Positions 1-7,983 of a stretch of DNA of 54,849 nucleotides are shown piece after piece. Each line of letters starts with the position of its first letter. Position 1 is the stretch's first letter. The translations under genes and the position numbers were made by a program. The notes under the pieces were generated by a model, which searched no databases, had not been told where the DNA came from, and saw nothing but the letters and a program-made list of their open reading frames with translations. This DNA comes from Sphingopyxis sp. HIX (GTDB lineage: Bacteria; Pseudomonadota; Alphaproteobacteria; Sphingomonadales; Sphingomonadaceae). Location of the stretch: positions 1 to 54,849 of the forward strand of contig NZ_LNSB01000035.1 in assembly GCF_001468285.1 (NCBI RefSeq), given 5' to 3'.

Positions 1-60
1 TCCTAATCCTCCCCATCGCTTCGCGACAGGGAGGATTAGGAAAGTCCGCTCCCCACCCCA
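1..60. repeat. Palindromic intergenic repeat at the left window end, inverted copy at the right end
   Basis: Positions 1-13 (TCCTAATCCTCCC) and 29-41 are a perfect 13-bp inverted repeat. Its loop contains a smaller TCGC/GCGA stem. Positions 8-60 recur in inverse orientation, without mismatch, at 54769-54821. This looks like a REP-type intergenic palindrome. Its presence at both window edges suggests the edges are assembly breaks at repeats. That last point is inference. Confidence 0.8.
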
Positions 61-78
61 ATGCAGACGTCTTGTCCG

Positions 79-522
79 TTACGGCGCCTTCACCACCAGC
101 AGCCGCACCTTCTCCGCCACCGCCTTGGTCAGCGCCAGCTCATACTCCCCCGCCGCGAGGTCGAACCACACCACCTTGCGGATCCCCGAACAGTCCGGCC
201 CATGCCCATGGCCGACCGAGGTCAGCGGCTCGCCGTCCGCCATGAGGTCGATCCACACCTTGCTATCGGCGGCGACGCCATATTTGCCCGCCTCTGCGAT
301 GCGGACGCTGCGCGAGGCGGCGCCGCCGGTCATCGCCAGCGTCACCGGCGTGCCCGCGACCAGCGCGGCGGAATCGCCGTCTGCCCCGGTCCAGGCCGCA
401 TAGGGCGTCGCCGACAGGTCCGCCGGAGCGGCGCAGGTGGCGGGCTCGGCGGCCGAAGCGGGCAGCGCGGCGGTCAGCAGCAGGGCGGCGGCGGCGGCGA
501 GGCGGGCGATCATGGCGGGCAT
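79..522 (-). CDS. Small secreted protein of unknown function
   Basis: This encodes 147 residues from ATG 522; the frame stays open to 633, but the start chosen places a clear signal peptide (about residues 1-25, Ala/Leu-rich, ending ASAA) at the N-terminus. The mature part is about 120 residues, with two cysteines (Cys30 and one in a GPDCSGI stretch) that could form a disulfide. A short HGHG motif precedes the second cysteine. The pattern suggests a small beta-rich periplasmic domain. It is divergent from the TauE/SafE permease gene, 70 bp away. I do not recognise a family and assign no function. Confidence 0.6.
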   Translation of the reverse strand: MPAMIARLAAAAALLLTAALPASAAEPATCAAPADLSATPYAAWTGADGDSAALVAGTPVTLAMTGGAASRSVRIAEAGKYGVAADSKVWIDLMADGEPLTSVGHGHGPDCSGIRKVVWFDLAAGEYELALTKAVAEKVRLLVVKAP

Positions 523-592
523 GTCCTTCGAACTGGCAAAGCTATATCCTCCTGTATATGGCCGCACGGGCGGAGCAAGGGGAGATCGCAAA

Positions 593-1336
593 ATGGGAAG
601 CATGACCGGACTGGCGATCGCATTCGGGTTCACCGCCTTGCTCTATGCCGCGGTCGGCTTCGGCGGCGGGTCGACCTATACCGCGCTGCTGATCCTCGGC
701 GGGGTTGCGGTCGGGCTGGTCCCGGCGATCAGCCTCGCGTGCAATATCATCGTCGTCACCGGCGGCACGATCCGCTTCGCGCGCGCGGGGGAGATGCCCT
801 GGGCCAAGGCGCTGCCGCTGATCGCGGTCGCGGCGCCGCTCGCCTTTCTGGGTGGGCTGACCCCGGTCAAGCAGGGCGTGCTCGTCATGCTGCTCGGCGT
901 GTCGCTGCTCGCTTCCGCGATCGCGCTGCTGGTGCAGCCGCAGACCGCGAAGCCGGTCGAGCTGTCGCCCAAGCTGCTGCTGCCGATCGCCGCGGGGCTC
1001 GGCTATCTCGCCGGCGTGGTCGGCATCGGCGGCGGCATCTTCCTCGCGCCGATCCTCCACCTCATCCGCTGGGCCGAGGCGCGCGCCGTGGCGGCGACCG
1101 CCAGCCTGTTCATCCTCGTCAACAGCCTGTTCGGGCTCACGGGCCAGCTGATCAAGGGCAAGGGGTTCGAGATGGCGCATGCCGTGGTCGACCACTGGCC
1201 CTTGCTGGTCGCGGTGCTCATCGGCGGCGCGATCGGCACGCAGATCGCGGTGAAGACCGGGCCCGCAGTGCTGATCCGCCGGTTGACCGCGCTGCTCGTG
1301 GGCTTTGTCGCGGTGCGCCTGCTCTTTGGTTTCTGA
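593..1336 (+). CDS. TauE/SafE (TSUP) family membrane permease
   Basis: The product is 247 residues with about seven or eight hydrophobic segments. Two glycine-rich half-repeats, VGFGGGSTY near residue 18 and VGIGGGIFLAP near residue 140, are the usual signature of TSUP sulfite/sulfoacetate/organo-sulfur exporters. ATG 593 is preceded by an AGGGGAG Shine-Dalgarno at about 578-584. An internal ATG at 602 also has a GGAAG upstream and is a possible alternative. The frame is open back to 437, but that part is not hydrophobic and overlaps the divergent gene. The substrate cannot be told from sequence. Confidence 0.85.
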   Translation: MGSMTGLAIAFGFTALLYAAVGFGGGSTYTALLILGGVAVGLVPAISLACNIIVVTGGTIRFARAGEMPWAKALPLIAVAAPLAFLGGLTPVKQGVLVMLLGVSLLASAIALLVQPQTAKPVELSPKLLLPIAAGLGYLAGVVGIGGGIFLAPILHLIRWAEARAVAATASLFILVNSLFGLTGQLIKGKGFEMAHAVVDHWPLLVAVLIGGAIGTQIAVKTGPAVLIRRLTALLVGFVAVRLLFGF

Positions 1337-1473
1337 CGCCTTTTACCCGTCTTGCCTTCCCGCGCCGGAGTGCTAGCATCGCCCCACAAGTCTGACGGCC
1401 GCGTAGCCGGCAGGCGCGCAGCAGCTGGAACCTGTGGGCGCCGCGACCTCCGCGGCGGTGTAAGGCATGTTGC

Positions 1474-2907
1474 GTGGAAAGGGCCGGCTCCATTCAATTC
1501 TTCGACGAGATGCAGGGCCAGGGGGGCGAGACGCGGGCGCCCTATCGCGAATTTTGCGAATGGTTCGCCGCCGAGGAGCCCGCGCGCATCCATCGCAAGG
1601 CGCAGCAGGCGGAGGCTTTCTTTCGCACCACCGGCATCACCTTCGCGGTCTATGGCCAGGACGAGGCCGACGAACGGCTGATCCCCTTCGACGTCGTGCC
1701 GCGCATCATCTCGGCGAGCGAGTGGCGGCGGCTGTCGCGCGGCATCGAGCAGCGCGTGCGCGCCTTGAACGCCTTCCTCCACGACATCTACCACCGCCAG
1801 GAAATATTGCGCGCGGGGCGCGTGCCCGTCGAGCTGATCTCGCGCAATGAGGCGTTCCTGCCGATGATGATGGGCATGGACCCGCCCGGCGGCGTCTATA
1901 CGCATATCAGCGGCATTGACATCGTGCGCACCGGCGCGAACGAATTCTATGTGCTCGAGGATAATGCCCGCACCCCGTCGGGCGTGTCCTACATGCTCGA
2001 GAATCGCGAGACGATGCTCCAGATGTTCCCCGAGCTGTTCGCGAAGGTGCCGGTGCGCGAGGTCGGCGACTATCCGATCAACCTCCTGCGCTCGCTCAGC
2101 GCCTGCGCGCCGCCCGCGTGCGGCGGCACGCCGACGGTCGCGGTGCTGACCCCGGGCATCCACAACAGCGCTTATTTCGAACACAGCTTCCTCGCCGACC
2201 AGATGGGCGCCGAGCTGGTCGAGGGGCATGACCTCCGCGTCGTGAACGGCCGCGTCGCGATGCGCACGACGCAGGGCTACAAGCCGATCGACGTCCTCTA
2301 TCGCCGCGTCGACGACGATTTCCTCGATCCGCTCAATTTCCGGCCCGATTCGGTGCTGGGGGTGCCGGGCATCTGGGACGTCTATCGCGCCGGCGGCATC
2401 ACCATCGCCAATGCGCCGGGCACCGGCATCGCCGACGACAAGGCGCTGTACAGCTACATGCCCGACATCATCGAATTCTACACCGGCGAAAAGGCGCTGC
2501 TGCCCAATGTGCCGACGTGGCGCTGCAGCGATCCCGAGCATCTGAAGGAGGTGCTCGACCGCCTGCCCGAACTGGTGGTGAAGGAGGTGCACGGGTCGGG
2601 GGGTTACGGCATGCTCGTCGGCCCCGCGGCGAGCAAGAAGGAGATCGCGGCGTTCCGCGCCAAGCTCGAGGCCAATCCGCGCGGTTATATCGCGCAACCG
2701 ACGCTGTCGCTTTCGACCGTGCCGATCTTCACGCGCAGCGGGCTCGCGCCGCGGCACGTCGACCTTCGTCCTTTCGTGCTGATGTCGCCCGCGGGGATCA
2801 TCATCACCCCCGGCGGGCTGACGCGCGTCGCGATGACCAAGGGATCGCTGGTGGTCAATTCGAGCCAGGGAGGCGGCACCAAGGACACCTGGGTGCTGGA
2901 GGATTGA
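1474..2907 (+). CDS. Circularly permuted ATP-grasp type 2 protein of the Anbu operon
   Basis: This is a 477-residue protein of the DUF404/DUF407 (CP_ATPgrasp_2) family, which is predicted to ligate a carboxylate to an amine with ATP. The nucleotide loop is seen as VVKEVHGSGGYGML near residue 375, and the conserved ISGIDIVRTG and VLEDNARTPSGVSYMLENR blocks lie near residues 145-190. The start is GTG 1474. The stop overlaps the next ATG by one base (TGATG), so translation is probably coupled. Together with the alpha-E, transglutaminase and peptidase genes downstream it forms the conserved Anbu proteasome cluster. The substrate of this ligase is not established. Confidence 0.9.
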   Translation: MERAGSIQFFDEMQGQGGETRAPYREFCEWFAAEEPARIHRKAQQAEAFFRTTGITFAVYGQDEADERLIPFDVVPRIISASEWRRLSRGIEQRVRALNAFLHDIYHRQEILRAGRVPVELISRNEAFLPMMMGMDPPGGVYTHISGIDIVRTGANEFYVLEDNARTPSGVSYMLENRETMLQMFPELFAKVPVREVGDYPINLLRSLSACAPPACGGTPTVAVLTPGIHNSAYFEHSFLADQMGAELVEGHDLRVVNGRVAMRTTQGYKPIDVLYRRVDDDFLDPLNFRPDSVLGVPGIWDVYRAGGITIANAPGTGIADDKALYSYMPDIIEFYTGEKALLPNVPTWRCSDPEHLKEVLDRLPELVVKEVHGSGGYGMLVGPAASKKEIAAFRAKLEANPRGYIAQPTLSLSTVPIFTRSGLAPRHVDLRPFVLMSPAGIIITPGGLTRVAMTKGSLVVNSSQGGGTKDTWVLED

Positions 2908-3851
2908 TGCTCGGCAAGACCGCAGGCTCGCTCTACTGGATGGCGCGCTACCTCGAGCGTAGCGAAAACAACGCGCGGCTGATCGAGGCCGGGTTCCGCA
3001 TCGCGCTGACCCGCTCGAACACCGCGCGTGCCGAATGGCGCTCGGTGCTGGTCACCGCGGGTTCGGACTGGCGCTTCGCCCAGGCGCATGGCGAGGATTA
3101 TACCTCGCCGCGCGTCGTCGATTTCCTGCTCCGCGATCCCGCCAATCCCTCGGCGATCCTGTCGGTGGTCAAGCAGGCGCGCGACAATGCGCGCACCGCG
3201 CGCACCTATCTCACCCGCGAGGTGTGGGAGGCGGTCAACACCAGCTGGATGACGCTGAGCGGACTGCTCAAGCGGCAGGTGCGCGAGGACGACCTGCCCG
3301 ACGTGCTCGCCGCGATCCGCCAGCAGAGCGCGCAGGTACGCGGCGCCTTCACCGGCACGATGCTGCGCAACGACGGCTATAATTTCGCGCGGCTCGGCAC
3401 CTTCCTCGAGCGCGCCGACAACACCGCGCGCATCCTCGACGTCAAATATTTCCTGCTCCTGCCCTCGGTCGCGCATATCGGCAGCTCGATCGACAATGTG
3501 CAGTGGGAGACGATCCTGCGCTCGGTGTCGGCGCATCGTGCCTATCGCTGGCTCTACGGGACCGAGATCAGCGCCTTGAAGATCGCCGAATTCCTGATCC
3601 TCTATAAACAGATGCCGCGCAGCCTGGCCTTTTGCTGCGACAAGATGAACGACAATCTGGGCTGGCTGCAGCGCGGATACGGCGAGGAGACCGAGGCGGG
3701 GCGGATGGCGGAGGCGATCTGCCGCGACCGGCTGTCGCGCCCGATCCAGTCGATCTTCGACGGCGGTCTGCACGAATATATCACCGACTTCCTCCGCGCC
3801 AACGCCGCGCTCGCGCAGCAGGTCGAGCGCGACTATCGGTTTGTAGAGTGA
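2907..3851 (+). CDS. Alpha-E domain protein (DUF403) of the Anbu operon
   Basis: The product has 314 residues and is all-helical in appearance, opening with LYWMARYLERSENNARLIEAG, the hallmark start of the alpha-E family. A second block near residue 160 (FARLGTFLERADNTARILDVKY) repeats the RxLERxxNxAR pattern. ATG 2907 overlaps the stop of the ATP-grasp gene. The stop, TGA 3849-3851, overlaps a possible GTG start of the transglutaminase gene. Alpha-E proteins nearly always accompany this ATP-grasp and transglutaminase-like protein. Their role in peptide or amide ligation is inferred only from that association. Confidence 0.9.
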   Translation: MLGKTAGSLYWMARYLERSENNARLIEAGFRIALTRSNTARAEWRSVLVTAGSDWRFAQAHGEDYTSPRVVDFLLRDPANPSAILSVVKQARDNARTARTYLTREVWEAVNTSWMTLSGLLKRQVREDDLPDVLAAIRQQSAQVRGAFTGTMLRNDGYNFARLGTFLERADNTARILDVKYFLLLPSVAHIGSSIDNVQWETILRSVSAHRAYRWLYGTEISALKIAEFLILYKQMPRSLAFCCDKMNDNLGWLQRGYGEETEAGRMAEAICRDRLSRPIQSIFDGGLHEYITDFLRANAALAQQVERDYRFVE

Positions 3852-3853
3852 CC

Positions 3854-4657
3854 ATGCGCCTCCGTGTCGACCATACCACCCGCTATCAATACGACGCTCC
3901 CGTCGCCTATGCGCTGCAGCAGGTCAAGCTGACGCCCAAGGAGCGGCCGGGGCAGCAGCTGATCCACGGCTGGACTGTCGAGATAACGGGCGGGACCAAC
4001 CAGCTCCATTACACCGACCATCATGGCAATGGCGTCGACCTGATCGCGGTCGATCCCGGCGCGCGCGAACTGGTGATCCATTGCAGCGGCGAGGTCGAGC
4101 TGATCAGCTGGGACGGGGTGATCGGGGTGCACCGCGGCGCGATGCCGCTGTGGACCTTCCTCCGCCCGACCCCGCTGACTCGCGCCGGACGCCATGTGCG
4201 CACCTTGATCGGCGAGCTCGGCCGCGATTTCGGCTCGGACATCGAGCGCGCGCATGCACTGTCGGCGCTGATCCTCCGCAAACTGCCGTACAACATCGGG
4301 GTGACCGGCGCCGAGACCACCGCCGAACAGGCGCTGGGCGGCACCGGCGGCGTGTGCCAGGACCATGCGCATATCTTCATCTCGGCGATGCGCCACCTCG
4401 GGCATCCGGCGCGCTATGTGTCGGGCTATCTCAAGATGAACGACCGGACGCAGCAGGATGCAACGCACGGCTGGGCCGAGGCGCATTTCGACGCGATCGG
4501 CTGGGTCGGTTTCGACGTGTCGAACGGCTATTCGCCCGACCAGCGCTATATCCGCGTCGCGACGGGGCTCGACTATCACGACGCGGCGCCGGTGCGCGGC
4601 ATGCGCTATGGTGCGGCGCAAGAAAATCTGGTTGTCGAGTTGCAGGTCCAGCAATAA
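3854..4657 (+). CDS. Transglutaminase-like cysteine peptidase of the Anbu operon
   Basis: The product has 267 residues. The N-terminal part (about 1-85, beginning MRLRVDHTTRYQYD) is the bacterial transglutaminase-like N-terminal domain. The core follows with an intact catalytic triad: Cys168 in GGVCQDHAHIF, His205 in THGWAEAHF and Asp221 in FDVSNGYSPDQRY. It has no signal peptide, so it is cytoplasmic. GTG 3848 is an alternative start that would overlap the upstream stop (GTGA). Such proteins in this cluster are expected to cleave or form amide bonds, matching the ATP-grasp partner. Confidence 0.9.
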   Translation: MRLRVDHTTRYQYDAPVAYALQQVKLTPKERPGQQLIHGWTVEITGGTNQLHYTDHHGNGVDLIAVDPGARELVIHCSGEVELISWDGVIGVHRGAMPLWTFLRPTPLTRAGRHVRTLIGELGRDFGSDIERAHALSALILRKLPYNIGVTGAETTAEQALGGTGGVCQDHAHIFISAMRHLGHPARYVSGYLKMNDRTQQDATHGWAEAHFDAIGWVGFDVSNGYSPDQRYIRVATGLDYHDAAPVRGMRYGAAQENLVVELQVQQ

Positions 4658-4705
4658 GCGCTAAGCGGGACCGCACGGGCAGGGCTGGGGGGCCGAAAGA
4701 AGACG

Positions 4706-5437
4706 ATGACCTATTGCGTCGGCATGCGTTTGAACAAGGGACTGGTGTTCATGTCGGACACCCGCACCAATGCGGGGGTCGACGACATCGCGCAGGTGCG
4801 CAAGATGCGCAGCTGGCACGTCCCCGGCGAGCGCGTGATCACTTTGATGTCGGCGGGCAATCTCGCGACGACGCAGGCCGTGGTCAGCCTGCTCGACGAA
4901 CGCACCAAGGCGCCCGAGGATCGCCATCCCTCGATCCTCGCCGCACCGTCGATGTTCCAAATCGCGACGATCGTCGGCGAAACGCTGCGCCAGATCGTGA
5001 TGCGCCACAGCGCCGAGGGCCCCGCCGCGGCCTCGCCCTTCCGCGCCTCGCTGATCGTGGGCGGCCAGATCAAGGGCGCCGAACCGCGGCTGTTCCTCAT
5101 CTATCCCGAGGGCAATTTCATCGAGGCGGGCGAGGATAATCCCTTCTTCCAGATCGGCGAGACCAAATACGGCCGCCCGATCATCGTGCGCTCCTACGAC
5201 CCCGCCATGTCGTTCGAGGATGCGGTGAAACTGCTCTGCGTCTCGTTCGATTCGACGATCCGCGCCAACGCCGGGGTCGACCTGCCGATCGACCTCAAGA
5301 TCCACGAGCGCGACGATTACAGCACGGTCCGCGAACGCCGCTTCGAACGCGGCGACCCCTATTTCCAGAGCGTCGCCGACGGCTGGGCCGAGGCGTTGGG
5401 CATTGCGTTGGCGGAATTGCCGGACTTTCATTTTTAG
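4706..5437 (+). CDS. anbu: Anbu proteasome-like N-terminal threonine peptidase
   Basis: The 243-residue product is a proteasome-type Ntn hydrolase of the Anbu class. The nucleophile is Thr2, exposed after removal of Met1. Asp18 (in SDTRTNAG) and Lys33 (in QVRKM) sit where the Asp17 and Lys33 of proteasome beta subunits are expected. No propeptide is present, as is usual for Anbu. It is the last gene of the four-gene cluster, 48 bp after the transglutaminase. Anbu is known to assemble into open helical or lock-washer rings. Its natural substrate is unsettled. Confidence 0.93.
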   Translation: MTYCVGMRLNKGLVFMSDTRTNAGVDDIAQVRKMRSWHVPGERVITLMSAGNLATTQAVVSLLDERTKAPEDRHPSILAAPSMFQIATIVGETLRQIVMRHSAEGPAAASPFRASLIVGGQIKGAEPRLFLIYPEGNFIEAGEDNPFFQIGETKYGRPIIVRSYDPAMSFEDAVKLLCVSFDSTIRANAGVDLPIDLKIHERDDYSTVRERRFERGDPYFQSVADGWAEALGIALAELPDFHF

Positions 5438-5717
5438 GGCGAAGCGGGCTGGTTGTCCGGTTTCGGGCGTTAGTTGCCGTTCCCCGGCGAAAGCCGGGGG
5501 CCAGCAAGCGCGACCCACTCCAAAAAAGCAGCCGTCTTCAAAAAAGGCTTTCCTACATTATCCGGCTATGCAAGCGTCGATTCGGGCTCTTTCCCTCGGT
5601 CGATAGAAGCGGTTGCCGAGGTTCTGTTGAGGGAGCGCACAGGGCTGAACTTTCCTGAACTTTGGACAGGGCAATGGCAGCTCCCCACGCCAAAACGGGC
5701 GTTCGACGGCGAGCCCC
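5438..5717. other. Intergenic region with a short palindrome
   Basis: This gap lies between the convergent anbu and glutamine amidotransferase genes. It holds one strong hairpin at 5482-5499, CCCCGGC-GAAA-GCCGGGG, of the kind scattered in sphingomonad genomes. It is GC-poorer than the flanking genes, with short A runs at about 5522-5548. I found no convincing ORF or RNA gene in it. Confidence 0.6.
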
Positions 5718-6644
5718 CTACCGCGCCAGCGGCACCACCCGGAACTTAGGCCGGTCGCCCGTCATCTCGGCATGCACCATCGCATATTCGGGCACCGGCA
5801 TCCATGTCGCGCTGTTCGACGATAGCGGCTCGGACGCGACGATGATCGCGCGGGGTTCCTCCTCGCCGCCGACCATCTGCCACTCGCCGTCGTGGAGGCC
5901 GTAATCGCGGCCGGTGGTGAACCACATCGACAGGAAGTTCATGTTCGCCTCGTGCACCTGGTCGGGCGATCCGGTGCGGTAATGGCCGAAGTCGAAGCAA
6001 TGGCGAAGGCCCAGGATCTGGCGGCCGGTGGTGAGGAACAGGTTGCAGCTCGACGAGATGGCGATGCCGTGGTGCCGCCGCGCGCGTTCGAGGATGTCGA
6101 CGCTCGCCTGCACCGCGGCGATCAGCGCCTCGCCCGCGGGCTCGGCGCGCCAGTCGGGGAGCTGCGACAGCAGCAGCGCATAGACCCATTCGCTGTCGGT
6201 CGATCCCGCGATCTGCGCGAGCAGCTCGGGGGCGATGTTGGGCATCAGCGTGCCCTTCATCTCGCCGATGCGATAGATGTCGCCGTTATGCGCCATCGCG
6301 ACCGCGGCGCCGGGGAAATGGAAGGGGTGGGTGTTCTGCTCGCTGACCTTCACCGTCGTCGAATAAGCGACGCCGCGGACGTGCGCGATCACGCATTCGG
6401 CGCGCGTCTTGGTCGCGAGCGATTTCAGATTGCCGTCGAAGATCGGGAGCGACGGCGAGCGGTAGCGGTGCGGCTCGTTCGGCACATGGGAGGCCGAATC
6501 CCACGCCATCATCCCGAACCCCGCGAGGTTCAGCATGTGCAGCATCTTGGGCATATAGGCCTGGTTGACCAAGCTGCTATCGGGCTTGAACAAGAGGTCG
6601 TCGAGCGTGACGCGCTCGCCCAGATACATCATCGCCCGGCACAT
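5718..6644 (-). CDS. Class II glutamine amidotransferase
   Basis: The 308-residue product starts MCRAMMYLG, so Cys2 becomes the N-terminal nucleophile of an Ntn glutaminase after Met removal. It contains the family blocks AECVIAHVRGVAYS, NTHPFHF, MAHNGDI and TDSEWVYALLL, which place it in the GATase_4 (YafJ/EgtC-like) group. Ammonia from glutamine would be passed to an unknown acceptor. The ergothioneine genes that would point to EgtC are not in the window. The start at 6644 is fixed by the catalytic Cys2, although the frame is open further upstream. Confidence 0.88.
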   Translation of the reverse strand: MCRAMMYLGERVTLDDLLFKPDSSLVNQAYMPKMLHMLNLAGFGMMAWDSASHVPNEPHRYRSPSLPIFDGNLKSLATKTRAECVIAHVRGVAYSTTVKVSEQNTHPFHFPGAAVAMAHNGDIYRIGEMKGTLMPNIAPELLAQIAGSTDSEWVYALLLSQLPDWRAEPAGEALIAAVQASVDILERARRHHGIAISSSCNLFLTTGRQILGLRHCFDFGHYRTGSPDQVHEANMNFLSMWFTTGRDYGLHDGEWQMVGGEEEPRAIIVASEPLSSNSATWMPVPEYAMVHAEMTGDRPKFRVVPLAR

Positions 6645-6715
6645 AGGCTGCCCCCGTCTTGGCCCACGCCGCAAGGCTACACGAGGGGAGGGGGCGTGGC
6701 GAGAGATAAGCAAAT

Positions 6716-6848
6716 CCCCCTCCCGCAAGCGGGAGGGGCAGCGAGACTTACGAGCTTGCTCGTTAGTCGCAGCGGGGTGGGCATTGCGACGTGGCGATGC
6801 TCGCTGCGCTCGCGCCCACCCCCAACCCCTCCCGCCTGCGGGAGGGGA
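6716..6848. repeat. Composite palindromic intergenic element
   Basis: Two nearly identical hairpins bound the element: CCCCTCCCGC-AA-GCGGGAGGGG at 6717-6738 and CCCCTCCCGC-CT-GCGGGAGGGG at 6826-6847. Between them lie ACGAG-CTTG-CTCGT (6750-6763) and a GGGTGGGC/GCCCACCC pair (about 6775-6782 and 6813-6820). The whole can fold into a branched structure. It lies downstream of the DUF1501 gene and upstream of the amidotransferase gene. Confidence 0.75.
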
Positions 6849-6852
6849 GTTC

Positions 6853-7980
6853 CTAAGCCAGAACCTCCGGATAGAGCGCCTTCTTCGCGCGCGCCGGGTC
6901 GAGGCCATAGTGATGCGCCACCGCATCGGCGATCACCGCCTCCAGGCTGCGCGTCGGTTTGAGGTCGCGGCCGTCGAGCAGCGCGCCGCTGCCCAGCCCC
7001 GGCCAGTCGGCCGAGACCGTGCCCCCCGCGGCGAGCGCGCCGCCGAACAGCAAGGCCGCCGAGCCCGTGCCATGGTCGGTGCCGCCGGTGCCGTTGACCG
7101 CGACGGTGCGCCCGAACTCGGTCGCGACGATGACCAGCGTGCTCGCCCACTCGGCGCCGAGCCCCGCCTTGACCGCGCCGACGAGCTGGTCGAGCCCGCG
7201 CAATTGCGCCGCGAGGCGGCCGCGCTGGCCGCTGTGCGTGTCCCAGCCGCCGGTCTCGACCATCATCACGCGCGCACCGTCGGCCGGCGCCATAAGCGAG
7301 GCGGCGAGCGCGCCGAGCTCGGCGCCGTTACGGCCGTTGTTGCCGCCGATATCGCCCGCCAGCTCCTGCGTCTTGATCGCGCTGTCCCACAAAGGATGGA
7401 GCAGTTCGTCCTTGGCATAGAGCGACGACAATCGCGCGATCAGGTCGGCGTCGGCCTGCGGCAGCCGGCTCGGCGCATAGGTGCCGACGGGGAGCGTACC
7501 GCGCAGCGCGAGCGGCACCGCGGGGGCGATCGCCAGCGCGTCGCGCTCGGACGCGGGGAGCAGGGTGAGCAGCCGGTTGAGCCAGCCGTCGTCGCGGCCA
7601 TAAGGGCGCGTGCCGCCGCCCTCGAGCATATTCTGCCCGTCGAAATGCGAGCGGTCGCGGTACGCCGTCGCGACCGCATGCGCGACATGCGCCTCGCGCG
7701 CCGCGAACAGCCCCGCGGCGCCCTCCAGTGCCGGGTGGAGCGTGAACATCGCGTCGAGCTTCGCCCCCGTCGCTGCCTCGTCGGCGAGCGCGCGGCGCGC
7801 GGCGGCGAAGGCGGGGTCGCCGATCGGCACGGCGATCGCGAGCCCGTCGGCAGCACCGCGCTGGATCACGAAGAGCAGGCGGCGGTTCGTCGGCGCGGCG
7901 GCATAGGCCAGGTGCGGCAAGGCCCCGGCGGCGAGGGTGCCAAGGCCGGCGGCGAGGGCGGTGCGGCGGGTGAGGATCAT
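6853..7980 (-). CDS. DUF1501 family Tat-exported protein
   Basis: The 375-residue product opens with a twin-arginine type signal, MILTRRTALAAGLG, followed by a hydrophobic stretch ending AYA. The mature part has the DUF1501 blocks HFDGQNMLEGG, VETGGWDTHSGQ, VIVATEFGRT and GGTDHGTGS. These are sulfatase/phosphatase-fold motifs with metal-ligand-like Asp/His residues. It begins 3 bp after the DUF1800 gene, its constant partner in many bacteria. The pair is exported to the periplasm or surface, and its enzymatic activity is not established. Confidence 0.9.
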   Translation of the reverse strand: MILTRRTALAAGLGTLAAGALPHLAYAAAPTNRRLLFVIQRGAADGLAIAVPIGDPAFAAARRALADEAATGAKLDAMFTLHPALEGAAGLFAAREAHVAHAVATAYRDRSHFDGQNMLEGGGTRPYGRDDGWLNRLLTLLPASERDALAIAPAVPLALRGTLPVGTYAPSRLPQADADLIARLSSLYAKDELLHPLWDSAIKTQELAGDIGGNNGRNGAELGALAASLMAPADGARVMMVETGGWDTHSGQRGRLAAQLRGLDQLVGAVKAGLGAEWASTLVIVATEFGRTVAVNGTGGTDHGTGSAALLFGGALAAGGTVSADWPGLGSGALLDGRDLKPTRSLEAVIADAVAHHYGLDPARAKKALYPEVLA

Positions 7981-7983
7981 CGT

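Noticed and set aside
1337..1473. Riboswitch before the Anbu operon
   Set aside because: The GC-rich region has small stems but no recognisable riboswitch core. It is likely just promoter and untranslated leader.
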